From Hyphomicrobiales bacterium (lineage in GTDB: Bacteria > Pseudomonadota > Alphaproteobacteria > Rhizobiales > Xanthobacteraceae): a DNA stretch of 35,546 nt. Position 1 is the first letter of the stretch. The number at the start of each line of letters is the position of its first letter. Where the stretch lies: assembly GCA_019075925.1 (NCBI GenBank), contig JAGXAC010000016.1, positions 1-35,546 on the forward strand. Reading direction: 5' to 3'. The notes under the pieces were generated by a model. That model saw only the letters and a list, made by a program, of their open reading frames with translations. It was not told the DNA's origin and did no database searches. Made by a program: the position numbers and the translations under genes. Positions 16,424 through 26,128 of this stretch are shown here, one piece after another.

Positions 16424-17431
16424 TCAGATCAGCTTGCTCATCGCCACCGCGGTATCGACCATGCGGTTGGAGAAACCCCATTCGTTATCGTACCACGACA
16501 TCACCCGCACCAGCGTGCCGTCCATGACTTTGGTCTGGTCCATGTGGAAAATCGCCGAGTGCGAGTCATGGTTGAAGTCGCTGGAGACGTTGGGCGCGTC
16601 GGTAAAGCCGAGGACGCCCTTGAGTTGTTGCTCGGCGGCACGCCGCACCGCCGCGTTGATCTCTTCCTTCGTGGTCGCCCGCTTGGCCACGAACTTGAAA
16701 TCGACCACCGAGACATTCGCCGTTGGCACGCGGATAGCAACGCCGTCCAGCCGTCCGGCCAATTCCGGCAGCACCAGACCGACCGCTTTGGCCGCGCCGG
16801 TTGAGGTCGGGATCATGTTGAGCGCGGCCGCGCGCGCCCGGTACAGGTCCTTGTGCACCTGATCGAGAACCGGCTGGTCGTTGGTGTAAGAGTGAACCGT
16901 GGTCATAAAGCCCTTGTCGATGCCGACCGAGTCGTTGAGCACCTTGGCGACGGGCGTCATGCAATTGGTGGTGCAGGAAGCGTTGGAGACTACGGTATGC
17001 GCCTTGGTCAGCTTGTCGTGATTGACGCCGTAAACGACGGTCAAATCGACGCCCTCGGCGGGAGCTGAAATCAGCACGCGCTTGGCGCCGGCATTGAGAT
17101 GCACCGCCGCTTTTTCCTTCGAGGCGAAGATGCCCGTGCATTCGAGTGCGATGTCGATACCGATCTCCTTCCACGGCAACTGCGACGGGTCCTTGACCGC
17201 CGTCACCTTGATCGCGCCGTTGCCGCAATCGAGGGTGTCGCCATTGACTTTCACCTCGCCGGGAAAACGGCCGTGCACAGAGTCATAGCGTAGCAGGTGC
17301 GCATTGGTTTCCACCGGCGCCAGGTCGTTGATCGCGACGACTTCGAAATCGCGACGTCCCGCCTCGATCGCCGCCCGCAAGATGTTGCGGCCGATGCGGC
17401 CGAATCCGTTAATGGCTACGCGGACTGACAT
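16424..17431 (-). CDS. gap: Type I glyceraldehyde-3-phosphate dehydrogenase
   Basis: The 335-residue enzyme has the NAD-binding [14 protein letters not shown], the catalytic cysteine in [13 protein letters not shown], and the C-terminal [13 protein letters not shown]. It oxidises glyceraldehyde 3-phosphate to 1,3-bisphosphoglycerate. Residue choice at the cofactor site (VVAINDLAP) suits NAD, although NADP use cannot be excluded. A TATAAT box lies 81-86 bases upstream, and two direct repeats lie between it and the gene. The gene heads the gap-pgk-fba unit. Confidence 0.97.
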   Translation of the reverse strand: MSVRVAINGFGRIGRNILRAAIEAGRRDFEVVAINDLAPVETNAHLLRYDSVHGRFPGEVKVNGDTLDCGNGAIKVTAVKDPSQLPWKEIGIDIALECTGIFASKEKAAVHLNAGAKRVLISAPAEGVDLTVVYGVNHDKLTKAHTVVSNASCTTNCMTPVAKVLNDSVGIDKGFMTTVHSYTNDQPVLDQVHKDLYRARAAALNMIPTSTGAAKAVGLVLPELAGRLDGVAIRVPTANVSVVDFKFVAKRATTKEEINAAVRRAAEQQLKGVLGFTDAPNVSSDFNHDSHSAIFHMDQTKVMDGTLVRVMSWYDNEWGFSNRMVDTAVAMSKLI

Positions 17432-17463
17432 TTCTTTGCTCTCGCTTTCTTGGACGTTTGACC

Positions 17464-17493
17464 GGCATCAAATTTTCTTAACCTGGCATCAAA
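17464..17493. promoter_or_regulatory. Paired direct repeats in the gap leader
   Basis: GGCATCAAA occurs at 17464-17472 and 17485-17493, exactly 21 bp apart, or two helical turns. Similarity extends beyond the core. On the gap strand the motif reads TTTGATGCC and lies about 12 to 41 bases after the predicted transcription start, which suits a repressor that blocks elongation. Confidence 0.5.
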
Positions 17494-17511
17494 ATTCATT
17501 GAACCGATTGA

Positions 17512-17517
17512 ATTATA
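17512..17517 (-). promoter_or_regulatory. Consensus -10 box of gap
   Basis: TATAAT on the minus strand, with the start expected near 17505. No good -35 hexamer is found at 16-18 bases upstream, so an activator or an extended -10 contact may be needed. Confidence 0.5.
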
Positions 17518-17649
17518 CACAATAGATGTGGCGCCGGATCGCAATGATCAAACAAAATTCCAGTTTGTGCATATCGCCCGGGGAAGTCGTCCCGAAATAT
17601 TTTCGATCGTGCGCAAAATTCAACCGCAGCCGTTCGGATTTTCGTTCGG

Positions 17650-19725
17650 CTAGCCGCTCAAGCGCGCCCGCGCCGCCTCAACGACCTTTTCGGGCGTAAT
17701 GCCAAAGTGTTGATAAAGCTCCTTATATGGCGCGCTGGCGCCGAAACCGGTCATGCCGACGAAGACCCCGGCCGAGCCGATGATCGCGTCCCACCCTTGG
17801 CGGATGCCGGCTTCGACCGCGACGTTGACTTTCGCATTGCCGACGATCCTGCCGCGTTCCTTCTCCGGCGCGGCGAGGAAAAGCTCGAAGCAGGGCAGCG
17901 ACACGACCCGCGCGGCGATCTTGCCCGCGGCGAGGAGTTTCTGCGCGGCGACTGCAATCGCCACTTCCGATCCGGAGGCGAACAGCGACACGTCCGCCGT
18001 GCCGCCGTTGGCGGCCGCTACCAGCTCATAGGCGCCGTGCTTGCATTGGTTGTCCGTATCGAAGCCGAGCCGCAACTGCGGCAGGTTCTGCCGCGATAAT
18101 GCCAACACGCTCGGTCCGTGCTCGTTTTCCAGCGCGAGCTGCCAGCATTCGATTGTTTCAACCGTATCGCACGGGCGAAAGACTTTCAGGTTCGGGATTG
18201 CGCGCAGAGCGGCAAGCTGCTCGACCGGCTGATGGGTCGGTCCGTCTTCGCCGAGCCCGATCGAGTCGTGCGTCATCACGTGGATCACGCGCTTGCCCAT
18301 GAGGGCGGCGAGACGAATGGCGGGCCGGCAATAATCGGAGAACACCAGGAACGTACCCGAATAGGGAATGACGCCGCCATGCAGCGCCATGCCGTTCATG
18401 GCCGCGGCCATGGCGTGCTCGCGCACGCCGTAATGGATGAAGCGGCCGGAATAATCCGCCGCCTTCATCGCTTTCATCGCTTTGGTGCGCGTATTGTTGG
18501 AGCCGGTCAGATCGGCCGAGCCGCCGATCATCTCCGGCAGCGCCGCGGTCAGCGCTTCAAGCGCGAATTCCGACGCCGAGCGGGTGGCGATCTCCTTCGG
18601 CGTTTCGGCAAGTTTCTGCTTCACTGCGGCGACCGCGGCGGCGAGTTGTTCGGCCGGCAACGTGCCGCGGATACGGCGCGCGAATTCGGTGCGTCTGTGG
18701 GCATCGAGCGCGGCCAGGCGCGCTTCCCACGCGAGCCGCGCCGGGCGGCTGCGTTCGCCGGCCGTGCGCCATTGTGCGCGGATGGCGGCCGGGATTTCGA
18801 ACGCCGGCGCCGTCCAGCCGAGTTTCGTTCGCGCGCCGGCGATTTCCTCGGCGCCGAGCGCCGAGCCGTGGCACTTTTCGGTGCCGGCCTTGGTTGGCGC
18901 GCCGAAGCCAATGGTCGTGCGGCAGGCAATCAGCGACGGCCGGTCGGATTTCCTCGCGGCCTCGATCGCGGCGGCGATAGCCGCCGGATCGTGACCGTCG
19001 ATCCGCGTCGCCGCCCAGTTGGCGGACTCGAAACGCTTGACCTGATCGACGGAGTCGGCGAGCGCAAGCGGGCCGTCAATCGAGATGCCGTTATCGTCGA
19101 ACAGCACAACGAGTTTTCTCAGTTTAAGGTGCCCGGCGAGTGCGATCGCTTCCTGGCTGATGCCTTCCATCAGGTCGCCGTCGGAGGCGAGCACGTAGAT
19201 CGAGTGATCGACGACGTCGTCGCCGAACTCTGCGGCCAGATGACGTTCGGCGATCGCCATGCCGACGGCATTGGCAAGTCCCTGCCCAAGCGGGCCCGTT
19301 GTGGTCTCGATGCCCGGAGTGTGGCCGTATTCCGGATGGCCCGGCGTGAGCGAACCGAACTGCCGGAAATGCTTGATCTCGCCGATCGTCATCGTCTCGT
19401 AGCCGAGCAGATGCAGCAACGCATAGATCAACATCGAACCGTGGCCGGCCGAGAGTACAAAGCGGTCGCGGTCGGGCCACGCCGGATCGGCCGGGTCGAA
19501 TTTGAGAAAACGTGTAAACAAAACCGTGGCGACGTCGGCGGCGCCCATCGGCAAGCCGGGATGTCCGGATTTTGCCTGCTCGACGGCATCCATGGCGAGC
19601 GCACGGATGGCGTTGGCCATGCTGTCGTGGTTCGCGCGCGCGCTCGTGGGTGCGCCTGGAGAGGGAAAATGTTGCGCCTGGGCGAGATTTCCACTCGCCG
19701 CGGCAGGACGGTCCGACATTGCCAT
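17650..19725 (-). CDS. tkt: Transketolase
   Basis: The 691-residue enzyme has the thiamine diphosphate motif [19 protein letters not shown], the histidine-rich site [18 protein letters not shown], and the pyrimidine-domain sequence [18 protein letters not shown]. It moves two-carbon units between sugar phosphates in the pentose phosphate or Calvin cycle. About 25 residues before [20 protein letters not shown] are extra relative to usual transketolases. Four in-frame ATG codons lie upstream (19809 to 19719). A promoter ending near 19782 rules out the first; 19725 or 19719 is likeliest. It is separated from gap by 218 bases. Confidence 0.95.
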   Translation of the reverse strand: MAMSDRPAAASGNLAQAQHFPSPGAPTSARANHDSMANAIRALAMDAVEQAKSGHPGLPMGAADVATVLFTRFLKFDPADPAWPDRDRFVLSAGHGSMLIYALLHLLGYETMTIGEIKHFRQFGSLTPGHPEYGHTPGIETTTGPLGQGLANAVGMAIAERHLAAEFGDDVVDHSIYVLASDGDLMEGISQEAIALAGHLKLRKLVVLFDDNGISIDGPLALADSVDQVKRFESANWAATRIDGHDPAAIAAAIEAARKSDRPSLIACRTTIGFGAPTKAGTEKCHGSALGAEEIAGARTKLGWTAPAFEIPAAIRAQWRTAGERSRPARLAWEARLAALDAHRRTEFARRIRGTLPAEQLAAAVAAVKQKLAETPKEIATRSASEFALEALTAALPEMIGGSADLTGSNNTRTKAMKAMKAADYSGRFIHYGVREHAMAAAMNGMALHGGVIPYSGTFLVFSDYCRPAIRLAALMGKRVIHVMTHDSIGLGEDGPTHQPVEQLAALRAIPNLKVFRPCDTVETIECWQLALENEHGPSVLALSRQNLPQLRLGFDTDNQCKHGAYELVAAANGGTADVSLFASGSEVAIAVAAQKLLAAGKIAARVVSLPCFELFLAAPEKERGRIVGNAKVNVAVEAGIRQGWDAIIGSAGVFVGMTGFGASAPYKELYQHFGITPEKVVEAARARLSG

Positions 19726-19781
19726 GATGGGCCAAGCGCGGCGCGCGTGCATCGCCGCTGCAATCACGAGAATAGTCGGCA

Positions 19782-19809
19782 CCATTAGCACGCGACGGTG
19801 TTGAGTCAA
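19782..19809 (-). promoter_or_regulatory. Predicted promoter of tkt
   Basis: On the minus strand TTGACT and TAATGG are 16 bases apart. A start near 19775 leaves a leader of about 50 bases to the ATG at 19725. Confidence 0.4.
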
Positions 19810-19870
19810 TTGCGCGGCCGACCGGCAAAGCGGTGTCGTGCACAGGCTTTCGCGCGTGTTGCTTTAGCCG

Positions 19871-19900
19871 TTGACGCTCTTGCTCGATGCGACGTAAGGT
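19871..19900 (+). promoter_or_regulatory. Predicted promoter of the DUF4164-zapA unit
   Basis: TTGACG and TAAGGT are separated by 18 bases, about 90 bases before the DUF4164 start. It faces away from the tkt promoter. Confidence 0.4.
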
Positions 19901-19989
19901 TCTCAACATAAATCATTGCCGTGGCACGCTTTTCGACCGGTGGGTTGCCGGCCGAATGGTTGCAACGGATGGCCGCAACGGATGGCCGA

Positions 19990-20268
19990 ATGAACGACGG
20001 CGATCCCATCGAGATTGCAGCGCGGCGTCTGACGCTCGCGCTCGACGCGCTGGAAGCATCAATGGAGCGGCGTGGCGAGACCGATCGCCATGAAGAAGCG
20101 CTGGCAACCCAGATCCACGCGCTCAGTTCGGATCGGGCGCGGCTGGCGAGTGAGCTCGATCAAGCGTCGGCGCGCGCCCGCGGATTGGAGGTTGCCAACC
20201 GAGAGGTGGCACAGCGGATCGCGCAGGCGATCGAAACGATCCGCAGCGTGCTTGAGCAGAGCAATTGA
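19990..20268 (+). CDS. DUF4164 family coiled-coil protein
   Basis: The 92-residue protein is almost all helix. It begins MNDGDPIEIAARRLTLALDA and continues with heptad-like Leu and Ala spacing to the end. It matches DUF4164, a small family that sits directly before zapA in many Hyphomicrobiales. Its role is unknown; the company of ZapA suggests a division-related coiled coil (inference). A GTG 69 bases upstream in frame would add repetitive residues (LQRMAATDGRM) and is not favoured. The gap to zapA is 22 bases, so they are probably co-transcribed. Confidence 0.8.
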   Translation: MNDGDPIEIAARRLTLALDALEASMERRGETDRHEEALATQIHALSSDRARLASELDQASARARGLEVANREVAQRIAQAIETIRSVLEQSN

Positions 20269-20290
20269 GCGGTAAACAGTCGAGAGTGAA

Positions 20291-20677
20291 ATGTCTCAGG
20301 TCAATGTCACCATCAACGGACGTCAATTCCGCATGGCCTGCGAGGACGGCCAGGAAGCGCACCTGACGGAATTGGCGCAACAGCTTGATCGGCGGATCGA
20401 GGGTTTGCGCGCGAAATTCGGCGAGATCGGCGATACGCGGCTGACTGTCATGGCAGCGATCACCATGGCCGACGAACTGACCGAGATGGCGCAACGTCTC
20501 AGGCATCTGGAGGAGGAGGTGACGGCGATCAAGGGGGCGCAGGAAGCCACCGCTGACCGCAGCAGGAGTACGCAAACCGCACTCGCAACGGCGCTCGCGT
20601 CGGCGGCGGAGCGGATCGAAATCGTCACCAAGAAGTTGAATAAGACGATTGGCGGCGGCAGTGTTGCGCTGGGGTGA
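20291..20677 (+). CDS. zapA: Cell division protein ZapA
   Basis: The 128-residue protein begins MSQVNVTINGRQFRMACEDG and continues with HLTELAQQLDRRIEGLR and the helix VMAAITMADELTEMAQRL, matching ZapA. ZapA binds and cross-links FtsZ filaments at mid-cell. A C-terminal extension of about 30 residues (from about residue 85) is rich in Ala and Thr. A GAGAGTG ribosome site precedes the ATG. The order zapA, 6S RNA, ygfA is a long-recognised arrangement in proteobacteria. Confidence 0.93.
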   Translation: MSQVNVTINGRQFRMACEDGQEAHLTELAQQLDRRIEGLRAKFGEIGDTRLTVMAAITMADELTEMAQRLRHLEEEVTAIKGAQEATADRSRSTQTALATALASAAERIEIVTKKLNKTIGGGSVALG

Positions 20678-20710
20678 TAGCATCGCTCATGCCGCAGGAC
20701 TACATTCTAA

Positions 20711-20870
20711 CAGCGGGGCTGCCTGGTGCGTCAGGAGCCATAATTCCCGGGGCCTTATCGATCCTTAAGGGAACTGTCCCTGTCCGGGCTCCTGGGCTCG
20801 GGCACACGGTGCCCACCTACTTTCGTAGGGAACCTGGGATCGAAGCTCCAACGGCCAGGCGGCTCCGCAC
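20711..20870 (+). ncRNA. ssrS: 6S RNA
   Basis: The stretch between zapA and ygfA has the expected 6S architecture. A 14-bp closing stem (20713-20726 with 20855-20868, including two wobble pairs) is seen, and inner GC-rich arms such as GGGCTCCTGGGCTC surround an unpaired-looking centre near ATCGATCCTTAAGG. 6S RNA mimics an open promoter and binds housekeeping RNA polymerase in stationary phase. Length of about 160 bases and the flanking genes match 6S in related bacteria. The exact ends are estimated. Confidence 0.85.
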
Positions 20871-20879
20871 CTATTGATC

Positions 20880-21470
20880 ATGAATATGACATCGCACGCT
20901 GAAGATCTGAAAACCACGCTGCGTCGCGAGGTCATCGCGCGCCGTGATGCATTGCCGGCGGTAACACGCAAGGCGACTGCCGAGACCCTTGCATCTCGGC
21001 CCTTTCCGCTTGCGGTCACGCCGGGAATGGTCGTTTCGGCATTCATGCCGCTGAAGAACGAGCTCGATCCGCAACAGCTGATGCGAAAACTCGCCGAAGA
21101 GGGCGTTCGATTTACGCTTCCTGTCGTCATCGGGCGCGGCAAGCCGCTGGCCATGCGCGAATGGGCATTCGGTGAACCTCTGGTGCAAGGGGTTTGGGGT
21201 ATTCGCGAGCCTGCCGCCACGGCCGCGACTGTGGATCCCGATATTCTGCTGGTGCCGATTGTTGCTTTCGATCGCACCGGCCACCGCATTGGCTATGGCG
21301 CGGGCTACTACGACATGACCATCACGCAACTGCGGGCACGCAAGCAGGTCGTCGCCGTAGGTCTTGCCTTTGCCACGCAGGAGGTTTCGGCGGTGCCGGC
21401 AACGCCGCGCGACGCGCGCCTCGATCTCGTGCTAACCGAGCGTGAGGTCATCGATTTGCGAGGCCGTTGA
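20880..21470 (+). CDS. ygfA: 5-formyltetrahydrofolate cyclo-ligase
   Basis: The 196-residue product contains the family motifs VVSAFMPLKNELDP, the ATP/folate site DILLVPIVAFDRTGHRIGYG and AGYYDMTI. It converts 5-formyltetrahydrofolate to 5,10-methenyltetrahydrofolate with ATP. It directly follows 6S RNA, and processing of the joint transcript is likely. The start could be ATG at 20880 or 20886. Its TGA is 2 bases before the ATG of the phosphoesterase gene. Confidence 0.93.
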   Translation: MNMTSHAEDLKTTLRREVIARRDALPAVTRKATAETLASRPFPLAVTPGMVVSAFMPLKNELDPQQLMRKLAEEGVRFTLPVVIGRGKPLAMREWAFGEPLVQGVWGIREPAATAATVDPDILLVPIVAFDRTGHRIGYGAGYYDMTITQLRARKQVVAVGLAFATQEVSAVPATPRDARLDLVLTEREVIDLRGR

Positions 21471-21472
21471 GT

Positions 21473-22294
21473 ATGCGCATCCTATTCGTCGGCGACGTGG
21501 TCGGCCGCAGCGGGCGGACCGTCGTCGTGGAGCGTTTGCCCGGTCTCATTCGGGATTGGAAGCTCGATTTCGTGGCGATTAACGGCGAGAACGCCGCCGG
21601 TGGTTTCGGTATCACCGAAGCGATCTACCGGGAATTGATCGATGCGGGTGCGGACGCCATCACCGGCGGCAATCATTCCTGGGACCAGAAGGAAGCGCTC
21701 GTCTTTATCGAACGGGCGCCGAAGCTGCTTCGGCCGATCAATTTTCCGGCCGGCACGCCAGGGCATGGCGCGGCCTTGTGCGAGAGCAAGAGCGGTGCGC
21801 GCGTGTTGCTGGTCAATGCCATGGGTCGCATTTTCATGGATCCCCTCGACGATCCTTTCGCTGCGGTCGAGCGAGAGCTTGCGGCGTGTGCGTTGCAGCG
21901 TGGCGCCGACGCCATCGTGATCGATTTTCACGGCGAGGCGACCAGCGAGAAGCAGGCCATGGGTCAATTCTGCGACGGTCGCGCAAGCCTTGTGGTCGGG
22001 ACGCACACTCACACGCCGACGGCGGATTTGCGTGTTCTGGCGGGCGGTACCGCCTTCATGAGCGACGTCGGCATGACCGGCGATTACGATTCGGTCATCG
22101 GTATGGTCAAGGACGAGCCGCTGCAGCGCTTTACCCGCCGCATTACTTCCGGGCGCTTTGAGGCTGCTTCCGGCGAGGCGACGTTGTGCGGCGTTGCAGT
22201 TGAAACCGATCCGAAAACCGGGCTAGCCGTGCGTGTCGCGCCAGTGCGGCTTGGCGGCGGCCTGGAACAGGCGGCGCCGACCTTCTGGGCTTAG
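21473..22294 (+). CDS. YmdB-like metallophosphoesterase (TIGR00282 type)
   Basis: The 273-residue protein has the binuclear metal signatures MRILFVGDVVGRSGR, INGENAAGGFGIT, GGNHSWDQKE, DFHGEATSEK and VVGTHTHTPTAD. It belongs to the family of B. subtilis YmdB, a 2',3'-cyclic nucleotide phosphodiesterase. The GNHTWD motif has Ser in place of Thr. The substrate in this organism is unknown. It is packed between ygfA and yebC, almost touching the former (2 bases). Confidence 0.9.
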   Translation: MRILFVGDVVGRSGRTVVVERLPGLIRDWKLDFVAINGENAAGGFGITEAIYRELIDAGADAITGGNHSWDQKEALVFIERAPKLLRPINFPAGTPGHGAALCESKSGARVLLVNAMGRIFMDPLDDPFAAVERELAACALQRGADAIVIDFHGEATSEKQAMGQFCDGRASLVVGTHTHTPTADLRVLAGGTAFMSDVGMTGDYDSVIGMVKDEPLQRFTRRITSGRFEAASGEATLCGVAVETDPKTGLAVRVAPVRLGGGLEQAAPTFWA

Positions 22295-22344
22295 GTTTTG
22301 CGCGCCAATATATTCCCCGCGAACGACCATGACGGAACCGAACG

Positions 22345-23091
22345 ATGGCCGGACATTCCCAATTCAAGAACATCATGCACCGCAAGGGCAGGCAGGACGC
22401 GGCCAAGTCCAAGCTGTTCGGTAAACTCGCGCGCGAAATCACCGTCTCCGCCAAAATAGGCGCACCCGATCCGGACATGAATCCTCGGTTGCGTGCGGCC
22501 ATCATCGCGGCGCGGGCGGAGAATATGCCAAAGGACAATATCGAACGCGCCATCAAAAAGGCGACCGGCGGCGAAAGCGAGACGTACGAGCAAATCCGGT
22601 ACGAGGGTTACGGGCCAGGCGGTGTCGCCGTCATTGTCGAGGTGCTGACCGACAACCGCAACCGCGCGGCAAGCGACGTGCGCGCGACGTTCACCAAGAG
22701 CGGCGGCAATCTCGCCGAAACCGGTGCGGTATCGTTCATGTTCGATCACGTTGGGGTCATCGAATATGAAGCCAAGGCAGCGAGCCCGGATGCCGTGTTC
22801 GAGGCGGCGCTGGAGGCCGGAGCTGACGACGTGTCGTCAAGCGAGAACGGTCACGAGATCTACGTTGCGCAGGAAAGGTTCGCTGCCGTCGCCAAGGCGC
22901 TGGAAGCGAAATTCGGCGAGCCGCGGAAGGCGGCGTTGGTCTGGCGGCCGCAAAACACCGTTGCCGTCGATGACGAGCAGGGCGAGAAGGTCATCAAGCT
23001 CATCGACAGCCTCAACGAGCACGATGACGTGCAAAACGTCTACGCCAACTTCGAGGTCTCCGACGCGCTGATCGACCGGTTGAGCGGTTAG
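22345..23091 (+). CDS. yebC: YebC/PmpR family protein
   Basis: The 248-residue protein begins [20 protein letters not shown] and contains [20 protein letters not shown] and [11 protein letters not shown], the classic YebC pattern. It was long described as a transcriptional regulator; more recent work on the family points to relief of ribosome stalling at proline runs. It stands before ruvC, the normal order in many proteobacteria. Confidence 0.96.
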   Translation: MAGHSQFKNIMHRKGRQDAAKSKLFGKLAREITVSAKIGAPDPDMNPRLRAAIIAARAENMPKDNIERAIKKATGGESETYEQIRYEGYGPGGVAVIVEVLTDNRNRAASDVRATFTKSGGNLAETGAVSFMFDHVGVIEYEAKAASPDAVFEAALEAGADDVSSSENGHEIYVAQERFAAVAKALEAKFGEPRKAALVWRPQNTVAVDDEQGEKVIKLIDSLNEHDDVQNVYANFEVSDALIDRLSG

Positions 23092-23136
23092 CGGCCGACG
23101 CCGCGGCCCGTGCCGCCATGCTATGAAAGAGTTGGC

Positions 23137-23643
23137 ATGACGCGCCCGATTCGCATTCTCGGCATCGATCCGGGGCTCCGCCGCACCGGCTGGGGCGTGG
23201 TGGAGATTGCCGGCAACCGGCTGGGATTTATCGGCTGCGGTTCGGTGGCGACCAACAACGAAGCCTCACTGGCGGCGCGGCTCTTGGTCATTCACGACGG
23301 CCTGATGCGCATTCTCGACCAGTTCCGGCCCGATGAAGCCGCCGTCGAGGCGACTTTCGTGAACAAGGATGCCAAGGCAACCCTGAAGCTCGGACAGGCC
23401 CGCGGTATTGCCATCGTGGTACCAGCCAAAGCCGGCGTCCCGGTTTCCGAATACGCGCCAAATCTGGTGAAAAAGAGCATCGTCGGTGCCGGCCACGGCG
23501 ACAAGGCGCAAATCCGCATGATGATCGGCGTGCTGCTGCCCAAGGCCGACCCGTCCTCCGACGATGCAGCCGACGCGCTTGCGGTCGCGGTAACGCACGC
23601 GCATCACCGCCAGAGTGTGCTGCTCAAGGTGGCGACGCGATGA
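23137..23643 (+). CDS. ruvC: Holliday junction endonuclease RuvC
   Basis: The 168-residue nuclease has its four acidic active-site positions: [24 protein letters not shown], and the C-terminal [12 protein letters not shown]. It cuts four-way junctions symmetrically. The ATG at 23137 is chosen over an upstream TTG or CTG. Its TGA overlaps the ATG of ruvA by four bases. Confidence 0.96.
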   Translation: MTRPIRILGIDPGLRRTGWGVVEIAGNRLGFIGCGSVATNNEASLAARLLVIHDGLMRILDQFRPDEAAVEATFVNKDAKATLKLGQARGIAIVVPAKAGVPVSEYAPNLVKKSIVGAGHGDKAQIRMMIGVLLPKADPSSDDAADALAVAVTHAHHRQSVLLKVATR

Positions 23644-24257
23644 TCGGCAAGCTCAAGGGCATCATCGATTCCTACGGCGAGGATTTCGTCATCGTCGACG
23701 TCAACGGCGTCGGCTATCAGGTGCATTGCTCCGCCCGCACCTTGCAAGATCTGCCGCGGGTCGGCGAGGCGTCGACACTGTCGATCGAAACCCATGTGCG
23801 CGAGGATCAGATCAAGCTGTTCGGGTTTTCGACCGACATCGAGCGCGAATGGTTCAGGCTCCTGCAAACCGTGCAAGGCGTCGGCGCCAAGGTTGCGCTG
23901 TCGGTGCTTGGCACGCTGCGGCCGTCCGAACTCGCTTCCGCCATAGCGATGCGCGACAAGGCCATGGTGGCGCGCACGCCCGGCGTCGGGCCGAAAGTGG
24001 CGGAACGAATCGTCACCGAGCTCAAGGACAAGGCGCCGGCCTACACCGACGTCGATCCGGCGCTGGTGCGGCTCTCCGGGGCGCTCGACGAGAAGCGTGC
24101 GCCGCAGCCGATCAGCGACGCCGTCTCCGCGCTGATCAATCTCGGCTATGCGCAGCCGCAAGCCGCCGCCGCCATTGCCGCTGCGGTGCGCGGCGCGGGC
24201 GAAGCCGCCGAGGTCAGGACGCTCATTCGGCTGGGCCTCAAGGAGCTGGCGAAGTGA
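23640..24257 (+). CDS. ruvA: Holliday junction helicase subunit RuvA
   Basis: The 205-residue protein opens [20 protein letters not shown] (domain I), has helix-hairpin-helix motifs in [13 protein letters not shown] and [12 protein letters not shown], and ends with the domain III sequence [17 protein letters not shown] that contacts RuvB. It binds the junction as a tetramer. It overlaps ruvC and the deaminase gene by four bases each. Confidence 0.96.
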   Translation: MIGKLKGIIDSYGEDFVIVDVNGVGYQVHCSARTLQDLPRVGEASTLSIETHVREDQIKLFGFSTDIEREWFRLLQTVQGVGAKVALSVLGTLRPSELASAIAMRDKAMVARTPGVGPKVAERIVTELKDKAPAYTDVDPALVRLSGALDEKRAPQPISDAVSALINLGYAQPQAAAAIAAAVRGAGEAAEVRTLIRLGLKELAK

Positions 24258-24691
24258 AGCGGCCGGCCAAACTCAGCGCAGCGGATCGCGAATTGATCGC
24301 AGCCGCGAATGCCGCCATTGCCAAGCGCTATCGCGACGACTGGCAGGAAGTCGGCGCGGCGTTGCGCACCCGCTCCGGAAAAATCTTCACCGGCGTCAAT
24401 CTCGACGCCTATCTCGGGCGCATGGCGGTCTGCGCCGAGGCGGTTGCACTCGGCCGTGCGGTGGTCGATCTTGGCGAAGCCGGGATCGAAACGATCGTTG
24501 CGGTGCGCCATCCGTCGCCCACGGAGAGAGATCAGGCGATCGCCGTGGTTTCGCCGTGCGGCGCCTGCCGTGAATTGATTTTCGACTACGATCCACGGGC
24601 GCGGGTGATCGTGCCGAACGGCAAGTCGCCGGGTGTTGTTCCGATCGGGGATCTGTTGCCGAACAAATACAGGCGAGGGTCGGAAGGGTGA
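24254..24691 (+). CDS. Cytidine deaminase family protein within the ruv operon
   Basis: From a GTG at 24254 that overlaps the ruvA stop (GTGA), the 145-residue protein shows the zinc site of the cytidine deaminase fold, CAE (in [13 protein letters not shown]) and PCGAC (in [13 protein letters not shown]). The region [14 protein letters not shown] fits substrate binding. It may act on cytidine or deoxycytidine, but blasticidin-type or other base substrates are possible. Its TGA overlaps the GTG of ruvB in the same way, so it lies inside the ruvCAB cluster without any spacer. Confidence 0.86.
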   Translation: MKRPAKLSAADRELIAAANAAIAKRYRDDWQEVGAALRTRSGKIFTGVNLDAYLGRMAVCAEAVALGRAVVDLGEAGIETIVAVRHPSPTERDQAIAVVSPCGACRELIFDYDPRARVIVPNGKSPGVVPIGDLLPNKYRRGSEG

Positions 24692-25734
24692 GCGCAAATG
24701 GCCGCCACGATCTGGTGACGGCGGAGCGGCGCGACGAAGACGCTGCCGAAGCAAGTCTGCGCCCGCAGCGGCTTTCGGAATTCATCGGCCAGGAACAGGC
24801 GCGCAAAAACCTCGGCATCTTCATCGAAGCCGCGCGCGGCCGCCGGGAGGCGCTTGATCATGTGCTGTTCGTCGGGCCGCCCGGCCTCGGCAAGACGACG
24901 CTCGCTCAAATCGTTGCGCGCGAGCTTGGCGTCAATTTTCGCGCGACCGCCGGTCCGGTGATTGCGAAGGCCGGCGATCTCGCCGCGCTCCTGACCAACC
25001 TGGAGGAGCGTGACGTCCTGTTCATTGACGAAATCCACCGGCTCAATCCGGCCATCGAGGAAGTCCTCTATCCGGCGATGGAAGATTTCCAGCTCGATCT
25101 CATCATCGGCACCGGACCGGCGGCGCGCTCGGTTAAAATCGACGTCGCCAAGTTCACGCTGGTCGGCGCAACCACGCGCGCCGGGCTTTTGACCAATCCG
25201 CTACGCGACCGCTTCGGCATTCCGGTGCGGCTCAATTTTTATTCCGAAAGCGAACTCGAGCTGATCGTCAATCGCGGCGCGCGGGTGCTCGGCATCGGCG
25301 TCACGGCCGACGGCGCCAACGAGATCGCGCGGCGTGCACGCGGCACGCCGCGTATCGCCGGCCGTTTGCTGCGGCGGGTCCGCGATTTCGCGGCTGTCGC
25401 GGGTGCGGCGGCGATCGATCGCGCCGTCGCCGACAAGGCGCTAGCGGCGCTGGAGGTGGACAGTGCCGGCCTCGACGCCATGGACCGGCGCTATCTGACG
25501 ACGGTCGCGTTGAACTATGGCGGCGGCCCGGTCGGCGTCGAGACGCTTGCCGCCGCATTGTCGGAGCCGCGTGACGCCATCGAGGACATTATCGAGCCGT
25601 ATTTGATTCAGTGCGGGCTTCTGCAACGCACGCCGCGGGGCAGGCTGATCACCGGCCATGCGTTCCGGCATCTGGGCCTGCCTGAACCTGCGCGCGATCC
25701 GGCTCAGTTCGGCCTGTTTGCCTCCGAGGAGTGA
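24688..25734 (+). CDS. ruvB: Holliday junction helicase motor RuvB
   Basis: The 348-residue AAA+ ATPase has Walker A ([11 protein letters not shown]), Walker B ([10 protein letters not shown]), sensor 1 (GATTRAGLL), and the C-terminal winged helix ending FRHLGLPEP. It drives branch migration with RuvA. The start is a GTG in GTGA overlap with the deaminase gene. A GCGCAAATGG ATG downstream is out of frame. Confidence 0.97.
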   Translation: MSANGRHDLVTAERRDEDAAEASLRPQRLSEFIGQEQARKNLGIFIEAARGRREALDHVLFVGPPGLGKTTLAQIVARELGVNFRATAGPVIAKAGDLAALLTNLEERDVLFIDEIHRLNPAIEEVLYPAMEDFQLDLIIGTGPAARSVKIDVAKFTLVGATTRAGLLTNPLRDRFGIPVRLNFYSESELELIVNRGARVLGIGVTADGANEIARRARGTPRIAGRLLRRVRDFAAVAGAAAIDRAVADKALAALEVDSAGLDAMDRRYLTTVALNYGGGPVGVETLAAALSEPRDAIEDIIEPYLIQCGLLQRTPRGRLITGHAFRHLGLPEPARDPAQFGLFASEE

Positions 25735-25746
25735 CGGAAAGCCTCA

Positions 25747-26124
25747 ATGCAAACGTATGAAGGTGGTTGCCATTGCGGCCGGGTGCGGTTTCGCGTCACT
25801 GCCGATCTGACAAGGGTGACCGAATGCAACTGCTCGATTTGCAGCAAGAAGGGCTTTCTGCACCTGATCGTTGCGCCGCAGGCGTTCGAACTTCTCACTG
25901 GCGACGGCGCGTTGACGACCTACCGTTTCAATACCGGCACCGCTAAACACAGTTTCTGCGCGACCTGCGGCATCCACTCCTTCTACGTGCCGCGTTCCGA
26001 CCCGGACAAGATCGACGTCAACGTGCGTTGTCTCGACGGTGTCGATCCATCCGCGCTGAAACCGCATCCATTTGACGGGCGGAATTGGGAACGCGCGAAC
26101 GCTGGGCGTGTGCCGTGGAGGTAA
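25747..26124 (+). CDS. GFA/CENP-V family zinc protein
   Basis: The 125-residue protein has the cysteine pattern of the GFA family (glutathione-dependent formaldehyde-activating enzyme): GGCHCGRVRF, ECNCSICSKKGF and FCATCGIHSF. Six or more Cys should bind two zinc ions. The family name promises formaldehyde-glutathione chemistry, but many members have no shown activity. It lies 12 bases after ruvB and its last codons contain the ribosome site of ybgC, so it is part of the same transcript. Confidence 0.88.
   Translation: MQTYEGGCHCGRVRFRVTADLTRVTECNCSICSKKGFLHLIVAPQAFELLTGDGALTTYRFNTGTAKHSFCATCGIHSFYVPRSDPDKIDVNVRCLDGVDPSALKPHPFDGRNWERANAGRVPWR
26117..26121 (+). promoter_or_regulatory. Ribosome binding site GGAGG that decides the ybgC GTG start
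   Basis: GGAGG stands 7 bases before a GTG at 26129 and lies inside the last codons of the GFA gene, implying coupled translation. Confidence 0.7.
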
Positions 26125-26128
26125 GATC

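Noticed and set aside
18118-19788. Open frame of 556 codons on the plus strand opposite tkt
   Set aside because: It is an antisense shadow of transketolase with Arg/Gly-rich composition and no domain.
19726-19809. Transketolase starting at the ATG at 19809
   Set aside because: A promoter-like pair of hexamers covers this codon, and the extra residues do not resemble transketolase.
19921-19989. GTG start 69 bases upstream of the DUF4164 ATG
   Set aside because: The added residues come from a locally repeated CGGATGGCC stretch and are not typical of the family.
26072-26128. Longer YbgC starting at a TTG inside the GFA gene
   Set aside because: The GTG at 26129 has a GGAGG at 7 bases, and the upstream residues lie in the GFA reading region.
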